Assembly: GCA_018402525.1 (NCBI GenBank) | Contig: JAGYIR010000010.1 | Span: forward strand, 124,001 to 188,000 | Direction of reading: 5' to 3' | Length of the DNA stretch: 64,000 nucleotides | From: Crocinitomicaceae bacterium | GTDB taxonomy: Bacteria; Bacteroidota; Bacteroidia; Flavobacteriales_D; Crocinitomicaceae | Part shown: one piece after another, positions 56,884 through 64,000 of the stretch | Layout: every line of letters starts with the position of its first letter | Position numbering within the stretch: the stretch's first letter is position 1 | Notes under the pieces: model-generated | What the model was told of the DNA's origin: nothing | What the model saw: the letters and a program-made list of their open reading frames with translations, nothing else | Databases searched by the model: none | Program-made: the position numbers and the translations under genes

Positions 56884-59241
56884 ATGAAAAATCTTCTACG
56901 AGTGATTTTTTTAGTGCCTTTTTCTATTTTCTCGCAAGTCGACGGAATAGTAACTGACGTAGCCACCAAAGAGCCAATTTTTGGCGCAAAAATAGTGGCA
57001 TCTTCAGGTCAAAAGACACTGTCAGATCTTGACGGAAAATTTAATTTAACGGTATCCGAATTTCCTGTTAATGTTATTGTGACAGCTCAAGGATATTTCA
57101 ACGACACTTTGACTATAGCAGAGAGAGGAACGTTAAATGTTCAGCTAAACTCGGAAGTACAAGAAATTAAAACAGTAGTTGTTACGGCAGGAAGACGCGA
57201 TCAAGACATTGAAAACGTTGCAATTTCTATGGAGATTATACGCCCAGAACTTGTTGACAATAAATGTTTAGTCGACTTGGAGCAGGCTGTTAATCAAAGT
57301 CCAGGCGTGTTTGCTATGGACGGTCAAGTAAGTATACGTGGCGGAAGCGGTTTTGCTTATGGGGCAGGAAGTCGTGTACTACTTTTGTGGAATGGTATTC
57401 CCATTATTTCCGGAGATGCAGGAGACGCAAAGTTTAATACGATACCTTTAGAAAACGCTTCCCAGATTGAGGTAATTAAAGGAGCTTCTTCTGTGTTGTA
57501 CGGGAGTGGCGCCTTGAATGGAATTGTATCACTTTCGGAGCGTGAACCCTCTACAAAAGGAGAGTTGAGAGCAAAAGTACAGGCGGGAATTTACGACAAT
57601 CCACGACGTGAAAGCTTGCGTTGGTGGTCAAAGAATCCAATGTTCTATCAAGCCGAGGCTTATTATGGAAAAATGTATAAGAAGTTTGGGTATACGTTGG
57701 CGGTAAACGGATTTACAAATGAGGGTTATAAACAAGGAGAGACAGAAGATCGCGGTCGAATTTCAGGGTCATTGTTCTTTCGTTCTGAACGATTTAAAAA
57801 ACTGAAGTATGGAATAGGGTACAACGTTCAACTTCAAAAAACCGCAAATTTTATTATTTGGGAGAGTGACTCATTGGCCTACACTCCCAGTGGTGGAGCA
57901 GATTTAAATGATCCCGCTTCCACTTTAACGGTAAACACTGGAACCACCATTAACATTGACCCCTACGTAAAGTTTTATGACAAGAAGAATAACCTCCACT
58001 CCTTGAAAACTAGGTATTACTATATTGATAGAACCAACCTAACCAATGCTGCGCAGTCTACAACATCTGCGATTATTTATGGAGACTATCAGTTTCAAAA
58101 AAAATGGGGAGAAGCTACTGTGTTAACCTCTGGTATTACAGGGATAAGAACCGATGTGAAATCGAACCTTTTTGGTGACCACTTTTCAAATAACTATGCC
58201 GTTTACACGCAATTTGAAAAGAGCTTTTTTGACAAACTCCATATCACAGCGGGAATTCGTTTTGAGTACTTTGAGCAGGATAATCTTAGGGGAGACACTG
58301 ACTTTTCGTTTAGTAAGGACTCGTCCGCAGCAACAATACCGGTTTATCCTATTTTTAGGATAGGCACGCATTATCAATTGTTAAAATATACGCATTTAAG
58401 GGCGTCTTTTGGACAAGGAATTCGCTACCCATCTGTAGCAGAACGCTACACACAAACGTCGGTAGGAGCGTTGAATATTTTTCCGAATTATAATTTACGT
58501 CCCGAAACAGGTTGGGCGGCTGAGTTGGGCATTAAGCAGGTCGTGCGCATTGGAAAAAACTGGAAGGGACTGATTGATGTTGCTGGTTTTATAAATCAAT
58601 ACGATAACATGATGGAGTTTGCCTTTGGAGTGTTTATTCCCGACACGCTGTCATCGTTAAGTTTGGTTCCTGGAGCATGGAATTATGTTGGGAATTTCTT
58701 TGGCTTTCAAGCACAGAATGCGGAGAATGCGAGAATTGCAGGGGTTGAGTTCTCATTCAACAGCCAGGGCAAAATAGGAAACGTAGAGTTAAACACTTTG
58801 ATGGGGTATACATACATGGATCCGGTAAGCCTAAATAGTGATTCGGCCTATGTATCAACCTTCTCAGATTCTAATTCAACGATGTTAAAATATAGATTTA
58901 GACACTTGGTAAAAGCAGACGTTGAAGCAACATGGAAAAATATAAGTGTTGGTCTGTCTGCGCGTTATAATAGTTTTATGGAGAACATTGACCGAACATT
59001 TGTAGAGGGAATTCCTATTGTAGACGGAACGGTTGTCGAAATCTTACCTGGCCTGGATGACTACCGAGCAAGAAACAATAAAGGTAGTTTAGTGTTTGAC
59101 GCAAGAATTGGTTACACCTTTTTGGAACATTATCGTGTTGGTTTCGTTGTAAACAATGTATTAAACAACGAGTACGATACGCGACCGGGAGATATTCAGG
59201 CTCCACGTTCGTACGTACTTCAGTTGCAATTGAAGTTTTAA
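56884..59241 (+). CDS. TonB-dependent outer-membrane receptor
   Basis: 785 residues. Signal peptide, carboxypeptidase-regulatory-like domain (VDGIVTDVATKEPIFGAKI), plug (VVVTAGRRDQDIENVAISM, QSPGVFAMDGQVSIRGGSGFAYGAG, NTIPLENASQIEVIKGASSVLYGSGALNGIVSL) and a barrel ending LQLQLKF. The ligand is unknown. kdsB starts at the base after its stop, so the two are probably co-transcribed. Confidence 0.92.
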   Translation: MKNLLRVIFLVPFSIFSQVDGIVTDVATKEPIFGAKIVASSGQKTLSDLDGKFNLTVSEFPVNVIVTAQGYFNDTLTIAERGTLNVQLNSEVQEIKTVVVTAGRRDQDIENVAISMEIIRPELVDNKCLVDLEQAVNQSPGVFAMDGQVSIRGGSGFAYGAGSRVLLLWNGIPIISGDAGDAKFNTIPLENASQIEVIKGASSVLYGSGALNGIVSLSEREPSTKGELRAKVQAGIYDNPRRESLRWWSKNPMFYQAEAYYGKMYKKFGYTLAVNGFTNEGYKQGETEDRGRISGSLFFRSERFKKLKYGIGYNVQLQKTANFIIWESDSLAYTPSGGADLNDPASTLTVNTGTTINIDPYVKFYDKKNNLHSLKTRYYYIDRTNLTNAAQSTTSAIIYGDYQFQKKWGEATVLTSGITGIRTDVKSNLFGDHFSNNYAVYTQFEKSFFDKLHITAGIRFEYFEQDNLRGDTDFSFSKDSSAATIPVYPIFRIGTHYQLLKYTHLRASFGQGIRYPSVAERYTQTSVGALNIFPNYNLRPETGWAAELGIKQVVRIGKNWKGLIDVAGFINQYDNMMEFAFGVFIPDTLSSLSLVPGAWNYVGNFFGFQAQNAENARIAGVEFSFNSQGKIGNVELNTLMGYTYMDPVSLNSDSAYVSTFSDSNSTMLKYRFRHLVKADVEATWKNISVGLSARYNSFMENIDRTFVEGIPIVDGTVVEILPGLDDYRARNNKGSLVFDARIGYTFLEHYRVGFVVNNVLNNEYDTRPGDIQAPRSYVLQLQLKF

Positions 59242-59961
59242 ATGAACATTGTAGGTATAATTCCAGCTAGATATGCTTCTTCTCGATTTCCGGGAAAACC
59301 ATTAATTGACTTAAAAGGAAGGTCAATGATACAGCGTGTTTATGAAGGGGCGGCAAAATCCGAAAAATTGACGCAGGTGATTGTGGCAACCGATGATCAG
59401 CGCATTTATAACGAGGTAAAATCATTTGGTGGAAAGGTCATGATGACCAGCGAAAGTCACACCACAGGGACAGATAGGTGCGGAGAAGTTGCAGCAACAT
59501 TAACTGCCGATGTTGTAGTAAACATTCAAGGCGACGAACCACTAATTGATTTTCGTCAATTGGATCAATTGTGCGAGACGTTTAATGATCCTGATGTAAA
59601 AATTGCAACACTTGGAATTACAGAGGTGTCGGAAGAAGACCGATTGAACCCAAATCGAATTAAGATAGTATTGGATAAAAACGACAATGCGCTTTACTTT
59701 TCCAGGAGTCCAATTCCAAACACCGTAAATGGAACGGTTGAAAGCAACAGTTTTTATAGACATATTGGGCTGTATGCCTATCGCGCAGATGTATTGAAGG
59801 AGCTCGTTAAACTTGAACCGACAAGTTTAGAGAAAATAGAGTCCCTTGAACAGCTCCGTTGGCTTTATCATGGTTACAAGATAAGAGTTGTTAAGACAAC
59901 CATAGAAACACCAAATATAGATGTTCCTGAGGACATCGCTAAAGTGCTGAATAGGCTTTAG
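59242..59961 (+). CDS. kdsB: 3-deoxy-manno-octulosonate cytidylyltransferase
   Basis: 239-residue CMP-Kdo synthetase, activating Kdo for lipopolysaccharide core. Motifs are IIPARYASSRFPGKPL, VATDDQRIYNEV, TSESHTTGTDRCGEV, VVNIQGDEPLI, YFSRSPIP and RHIGLYAYR. It follows the TonB receptor gene without any gap. Confidence 0.95.
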   Translation: MNIVGIIPARYASSRFPGKPLIDLKGRSMIQRVYEGAAKSEKLTQVIVATDDQRIYNEVKSFGGKVMMTSESHTTGTDRCGEVAATLTADVVVNIQGDEPLIDFRQLDQLCETFNDPDVKIATLGITEVSEEDRLNPNRIKIVLDKNDNALYFSRSPIPNTVNGTVESNSFYRHIGLYAYRADVLKELVKLEPTSLEKIESLEQLRWLYHGYKIRVVKTTIETPNIDVPEDIAKVLNRL

Positions 59962-59979
59962 TTTTACGTATTTTTTCGT

Positions 59980-59987
59980 TATTTTTG
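59980..59987 (+). promoter_or_regulatory. Candidate Bacteroidota -7 box
   Basis: TATTTTTG, followed by C, fits TAnnTTTG(C) and sits just upstream of the HU-CCDC81/SPOR gene start at 59994. The spacing would give a very short leader. Confidence 0.35.
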
Positions 59988-59993
59988 CAAGGT

Positions 59994-61133
59994 ATGGCAA
60001 CGATGGAAACATTAATAGGAGATTTACTTTTGAGACACAATTGTGTAATTGTGCCTTCATTTGGTGGATTTGTAGCTAAACAGGTTTCAGCGCAGATTGA
60101 TTTTGTGACGGGAAAAATGTCCCCACCGCGTAAATCACTGCTGTTTAACAAGCAACTCATAAACAATGACGGTTTATTAATAAATGAATTTGCCCGGGTG
60201 AACAGGCTTTCGTTTGATGCGGCCTCTGACACGTTAAAGAAGAAAATAGCTGATTGGAATCGGGTGTTAGCATCTGGAGGAAGAATAGAGCTAGACCGTG
60301 TTGGTTTCATTTATTTTGATGAAGAGAAAAATATTTGTTTTGAACAAGATCGCTATTTCAATTTATTGATGGCTTCTTTTGGTTTGGGGCAAGTCCACTT
60401 TGTACCGGATGTTGCTGTTAGAGAGGAGCAGAGAATTATTGATGTTGAAAGCAGAAAGGAACCCCTAATAGACACAGTTAAGGCAGGTAGAGTAATTGAA
60501 ATCGCCGCAAAGAATATTGAGAAGGTTTCAACGCCAAGGCCAGTGAATCATCCCGCTATTGAAAAGGAGCGCTCGCACACATGGAAATATATTGCTGCTG
60601 CGTGTTTTTTGCCAATTGCTTTCTATTCTGTTTGGATTCCAATGAAAACAGACGTGTTGGAATCAGGTGTGATTTCTATAAACGACTTTAACCCATTCAA
60701 AAAAAGGGGAGTGGCGGGTTTTCAACCTTCCAAAATAAAAGAAATTCAAGTTTTACCAAAAAGTGAAGCAACATTAACAGAAAAAATTGAGGAGATTTCG
60801 ACAAATGTTGATGTCTACACCTACAAGTTTGATGAGGACTTTTTTGTTCCAGTAGCAATAAAAGAATCAAAGGCGTTAAACGAGTCAAATGGATCTCAGA
60901 AAGTTTTTGAAGTGGAAAATGTCCATTACATCGTCGGTTGTTTTGTGAGTAAAGAAAATGCAAACAACTTAGTGGAAAGACTAAAAACTACTGGTCTCGA
61001 GGCAAGAATCGTGGATATTCACAACGGCCTTCATCGAGTTTCTGCCGGCGGTGCAATTTCTGCAGAAGGATTGCAACAAATAAAAATGACAGCTTCGAGT
61101 ATAAATCTTAGCGGTTGGATTTTGAAAAACTAA
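59994..61133 (+). CDS. HU-CCDC81 and SPOR domain protein
   Basis: 379 residues from ATG 59994 (ATG 60003 also possible). The N-terminal HU-CCDC81 domain pair (LIGDLLLRHNCVIVPSFGGF, PPRKSLLFNKQLINNDGLL, GGRIELDRVGFIYFDEE) is followed by one membrane helix (YIAAACFLPIAFYSVWI) and a C-terminal SPOR domain (VHYIVGCFVSKENANNLVERL). SPOR binds denuded peptidoglycan, so the protein may link cytoplasm and cell wall, possibly at division sites. This architecture is characteristic of Bacteroidota. Confidence 0.88.
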   Translation: MATMETLIGDLLLRHNCVIVPSFGGFVAKQVSAQIDFVTGKMSPPRKSLLFNKQLINNDGLLINEFARVNRLSFDAASDTLKKKIADWNRVLASGGRIELDRVGFIYFDEEKNICFEQDRYFNLLMASFGLGQVHFVPDVAVREEQRIIDVESRKEPLIDTVKAGRVIEIAAKNIEKVSTPRPVNHPAIEKERSHTWKYIAAACFLPIAFYSVWIPMKTDVLESGVISINDFNPFKKRGVAGFQPSKIKEIQVLPKSEATLTEKIEEISTNVDVYTYKFDEDFFVPVAIKESKALNESNGSQKVFEVENVHYIVGCFVSKENANNLVERLKTTGLEARIVDIHNGLHRVSAGGAISAEGLQQIKMTASSINLSGWILKN

Positions 61134-61177
61134 AGTGATATCCACTGAAATTTAAATTTCTATAATCAAGTAAAAGC

Positions 61178-62401
61178 ATGAAAAAGACCACACTATTTAT
61201 CGTTTTTGTAAGTTTGTTGAGTTACGGTTTTGGACAGTTTGGGTACACTGGACCGACAAAAAACTTAGAGAACAGCCAATATCAATTTACAAAAGTAGCA
61301 CATCTCGATGCGACACCAGTAGAAAGTCAAGGTTACACAGGAACTTGTTGGAGCTTTTCTGCATTGTCTTTTTTTGAATCAGAATTGATGCGTATGGGCA
61401 ACAAGAACCCAGACTTATTATCCGAAATGTACGTTGCCCGAAAGGCGTATGAGGGAAAAGCTGAAAAGTACATCCGCATGGATGGAAAGATCAATTTTTC
61501 GGAAGGTGGTGCCTTTCATGATATACCATATGTTATTCGTCGCTACGGCATCGTTCCCCAAGCAACGTATCCTGGGTTGAATTACGGCTCTGATAAGCAC
61601 AATCACAGCGAATTGTTTAATGTTTTAAACGGAGCCGTTCAGGGTGTTTTGACTCAAGTGAATTCGAAGGGGAGTAAAACGCTCACTCCAGCATGGAAAA
61701 GTGCAATTAATGGAATTTTGGATGCTTATTTTGGGGCTGACATCAAGGAATTCGAGTTAAATGGTAAAAAGTATACGCCAAAATCCTATGCAAAGGCGAT
61801 TGGGTTGGAAATGGACGATTACGTTTCGTTGACATCGTTTACGAACCATGAAATGAATGCCGAGTGTCTTCTTGAAATTCCAGACAATTGGGCTTGGGGA
61901 AAAAGCTACAACGTGAGCTTAGATGATTTGATGGCTGCAACAGAGTATGCACTGAAGAACGGGTATACTGTAGCATGGGGTGCGGATGTTTCTGAAAAGG
62001 GCTTTAGCTTTAGCAATGGTTTAGCCATTAATCCAGTTGATGAATTAACCATTTCTGTAAGCGGGAGTGATAACAAAAACTTTTCAGATGGTGGAGCAGA
62101 AAAACACTCTAATGCATTCGTTACTCCTGTGAAAGAGGTGGATGTAACTCCAGAGATTCGTCAAGAAGGGTATGACAACAAATCTACTACGGATGACCAC
62201 GGTATGCACATCGTTGGGATGTACAAGGATCAAGGTGGAACCAAGTATTTTTTGGTTAAAAACTCATGGGGAACAGGAAATTATCCCGAAGGTTATCTTT
62301 ACGTGTCAGAAAGTTATTTCAAGTGGAAGACAATCAATGTGTATTTGCACAAAGATGGTTTGTCAAAGTCTGTGAAGAAAAAACTTGGACTAGGAGAATA
62401 A
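61178..62401 (+). CDS. Secreted C1-family cysteine peptidase (bleomycin-hydrolase type)
   Basis: 407 residues with a signal peptide (TLFIVFVSLLSYGFGQ). The active site is complete: Gln51 and Cys57 in SQGYTGTCWSF, His in TDDHGMHIVGM and Asn in FLVKNSWG. The family is aminopeptidase C/bleomycin hydrolase-like (EMYVARKAYEGKAEKY is shared). Probably periplasmic or surface-exposed; no sorting domain is present. Substrate unknown. Confidence 0.88.
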   Translation: MKKTTLFIVFVSLLSYGFGQFGYTGPTKNLENSQYQFTKVAHLDATPVESQGYTGTCWSFSALSFFESELMRMGNKNPDLLSEMYVARKAYEGKAEKYIRMDGKINFSEGGAFHDIPYVIRRYGIVPQATYPGLNYGSDKHNHSELFNVLNGAVQGVLTQVNSKGSKTLTPAWKSAINGILDAYFGADIKEFELNGKKYTPKSYAKAIGLEMDDYVSLTSFTNHEMNAECLLEIPDNWAWGKSYNVSLDDLMAATEYALKNGYTVAWGADVSEKGFSFSNGLAINPVDELTISVSGSDNKNFSDGGAEKHSNAFVTPVKEVDVTPEIRQEGYDNKSTTDDHGMHIVGMYKDQGGTKYFLVKNSWGTGNYPEGYLYVSESYFKWKTINVYLHKDGLSKSVKKKLGLGE

Positions 62402-62540
62402 TCCGTCAGTTTTCTCGTGTCTTTTGCGACGCTAGACAAAGATTAGAAGCATTGCTTTTTAGTTTAAGTAGGAAGTAATCTACTTAGAAAGTTACGTTTT
62501 ACACCCTCCGGAGCGCGGGATCATTAAAAGCTTATCGGTA

Positions 62541-62573
62541 TAAAAAAAGCTGCTCACTAAAAGTGAACAGCTT
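62541..62573 (-). terminator. Intrinsic terminator for rplY
   Basis: On the minus strand AAGCTG, mismatch, TCACT pairs with AGTGA, mismatch, CAGCTT (62547..62573) and runs into T residues. Positioned after the rplY stop at 62598. Confidence 0.8.
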
Positions 62574-62597
62574 AAAATTATTCTATGAGAAGAAAGT

Positions 62598-63248
62598 TTA
62601 TGCTTCAGTTCCTTCTTCTGCAGGAGTTTCAGCTGCAGCTTCAGTAGTTTCCCCTTCAGCTTCTTCTTCCGTGCTTTCCTCGTCCTCATCAGCAATATCG
62701 ACAGCTCCTCTTGCCATTTTAACAGCAATAACAACAGCATTAGCTGGCTCTAAGAACTGCATACCGTCAGAGTTTAAATCAGAAACACGAATAGATTGAC
62801 CAATTCTTAGGTTTGCAATATCAATAGTTACTGATTCTGGTAAATCCCCTGGTAAACCAACCACACGTAATACACGGTAAGGTTGTCTTAATTTACCACC
62901 GTTCATCACTCCAATTGGAGCACCAACAGTTCTGATTGGCAAACTTACTTTGACTGGTTTTTTAGGATCCAATTCAAGAAAATCAACGTGATGCGCAGTG
63001 TCTCTTACTGGGTGCATTTGTTTTGCTTGAATAATGGCATTGGCCTTTTTACCATCGATGTCCAGTTGGACTTCGAATACATCTGGCGAAAAAATTAATT
63101 TTTCGATGTCTACTGACCTTACAGAAAAGTGTGTTTGTTCACCAGATCCGTAAAGCACACAAGGAACTCTTCCTTCGTTTCTTAAAGCCGAAGTGTCCTT
63201 CTTCCCTACGTTCGCTCTTAGCGAACCGCTCAATTGCGCTTTTTTCAT
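62598..63248 (-). CDS. rplY: 50S ribosomal protein L25/Ctc family
   Basis: 216 residues. The L25 domain (AQLSGSLRANVGKKDTSALR, VPCVLYGSGEQTHFSV, MHPVRDTAHHVDFLEL) is followed by the TL5/CTC beta domain (VSLPIRTVGAPIGV, PGDLPESVTIDIANLRIGQSI). A Glu/Ala-rich acidic tail (EEESTEEEAEG) ends it. It binds 5S rRNA. It lies 11 bp after prs on the same strand, the usual order in Bacteroidota. Confidence 0.95.
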   Translation of the reverse strand: MKKAQLSGSLRANVGKKDTSALRNEGRVPCVLYGSGEQTHFSVRSVDIEKLIFSPDVFEVQLDIDGKKANAIIQAKQMHPVRDTAHHVDFLELDPKKPVKVSLPIRTVGAPIGVMNGGKLRQPYRVLRVVGLPGDLPESVTIDIANLRIGQSIRVSDLNSDGMQFLEPANAVVIAVKMARGAVDIADEDEESTEEEAEGETTEAAAETPAEEGTEA

Positions 63249-63259
63249 TGTTTATTTAT

Positions 63260-64000
63260 TTATGAGATTATAAAATGCGAACTAATGGATTGATTGTTTA
63301 CCATTCTTCGAATAACATCTGCAAATAAATCTGCAGTGCTCAACACGCGAATTTTATCGTGTGGTTGTTTCAAAGGAATGGTATCTGTTACAATCAATTC
63401 TGTGATTGCTGAATTGGTTAGTCTTTCATATGCTGGACCTGAAAGCACGGCGTGAGTACAAAATGCACGTACGCTTTTTGCTCCTTTTTCCATGAAGAGA
63501 TCAGCTGCTTGTGTTAACGTTCCTGCCGTGTCACACATGTCATCTACTAGAATAACGTCCTTTCCTTTCACGTCACCAATAACAGTCATTTCTGCGACAA
63601 CATTTGCCTTCTTGCGTTGTTTGTGACACAAAGCCAAACCACAATCCAAACGCTTAGCATAAGAATTGGACCTCTTTGCTCCACCTGCATCCGGCGCCGC
63701 CATAATCAAATTACCATTGTTTAGCTTTTCAATTTCTGGAAAGAAAATGGTAGAACCAAACAAATGATCAACAGGGACTTCGAAAAACCCTTGAATTTGA
63801 TCTGCGTGCAAGTCCATTGTCATGATACGATCTATTCCTGCTGCCATTAGCATGTTTGCAACCAGCTTAGCACCGATAGCAACTCTAGGTTTATCTTTTC
63901 TGTCTTGACGCGCAAAACCAAAATAAGGAAGTACAACAATGATTTTGTTTGCTGAAGCTCTACGCGCAGCATCTACCATTAGCAATAATTCAAACAGATT
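63260..64000 (-). CDS. prs: Ribose-phosphate pyrophosphokinase (5' end beyond window)
   Basis: PRPP synthase. The visible 246 residues begin NLFELLLMVDAARRASANKI in frame to the window edge, so the start lies further right; the open frame's ATG-like start near 63985 is internal. Motifs are PYFGFARQDRKDKPR, IMTMDLHADQIQGFF, DHLFGSTIFFPEI and the PRPP loop DVILVDDMCDTAGTL. It makes PRPP for purine synthesis (purQ-purD are also in this window), pyrimidine, His and Trp. Confidence 0.94.
   Translation of the reverse strand, partial: NLFELLLMVDAARRASANKIIVVLPYFGFARQDRKDKPRVAIGAKLVANMLMAAGIDRIMTMDLHADQIQGFFEVPVDHLFGSTIFFPEIEKLNNGNLIMAAPDAGGAKRSNSYAKRLDCGLALCHKQRKKANVVAEMTVIGDVKGKDVILVDDMCDTAGTLTQAADLFMEKGAKSVRAFCTHAVLSGPAYERLTNSAITELIVTDTIPLKQPHDKIRVLSTADLFADVIRRMVNNQSISSHFIIS

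Noticed and set aside
62402-62540. Possible tRNA between the C1 peptidase and rplY
   Set aside because: No cloverleaf, T-loop or CCA-type end could be found on either strand.

Overview
The window joins two unrelated genomes. About 1 to 13,545 is nuclear DNA of a photosynthetic eukaryote, very probably an alga. About 13,550 to 64,000 is the chromosome of a Bacteroidota bacterium that looks like Flavobacteriales (gldH, several PorP/SprF proteins, type IX secretion sorting domains, YtxJ, an HU-CCDC81/SPOR protein). The join falls inside a bacterial gene: the N-terminus of DNA polymerase III delta' (holB) is missing and eukaryotic-looking sequence stands in its place. An assembly or library chimera between an alga and an associated bacterium is the simplest reading. 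Real transfer would need spanning reads.

Eukaryotic part. Genes are closely packed with short GT-AG introns, mostly 73 to 79 bp. By hand I could assemble a Dim1/TXNL4A U5 snRNP protein (minus, cut by the left edge), a transportin-1-type karyopherin (minus), splicing factor SF3B2 (plus), an Mpv17/PMP22 membrane protein (plus), an unidentified Gln/Met/Pro-rich protein (minus, three exons), a possible Pol I factor of TAF1C/Rrn6 type (minus, two exons) and NXD1, the acetoacetate-decarboxylase-fold protein needed for neoxanthin accumulation (plus, two exons). NXD1 is the evidence for a photosynthetic host. From 12,539 to the join nothing is firm.

Bacterial part, left to right: holB, ricT-like PSP1 gene and gldH; a DUF2490 protein and a lipoprotein; a large CotH-kinase surface protein with a type B sorting domain followed by its PorP/SprF partner; TPR and membrane proteins; a YbhN-type flippase-like protein, an Ig-like lipoprotein and free-methionine-R-sulfoxide reductase; an exonuclease; two tandem small lipoproteins; pheS, ytxJ and a glutamine cyclotransferase; ftsE; a 1020-residue TPR protein with an outer-membrane barrel; lspA and a TraR/DksA protein; purQ, purD, a CorC/HlyC protein and a HAD phosphatase; an OmpA protein; a LamG type A cargo flanked by a direct repeat derived from a porP 3' end; a second type B cargo plus PorP pair; a tandem-repeat outer-membrane protein; a ppiD broken by two single-base insertions; dprA; a TonB receptor, kdsB, HU-CCDC81/SPOR, a C1 peptidase; and rplY-prs, cut by the right edge.

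The bacterial genes centre on surface biology: type IX secretion and gliding (GldH, PorP/SprF, sorting domains), outer-membrane folding (PpiD) and lipoprotein maturation (LspA), with housekeeping genes between. Convergent pairs fall into two classes: five meet with interlocked or touching stop codons and no spacer, and five are separated by a strong hairpin terminator. I did not find a CRISPR array, insertion sequence, rRNA or tRNA. The most unusual elements are the inter-kingdom junction, the 37-residue tandem-repeat protein, the flanking porP-tail repeat and the double frameshift in ppiD.
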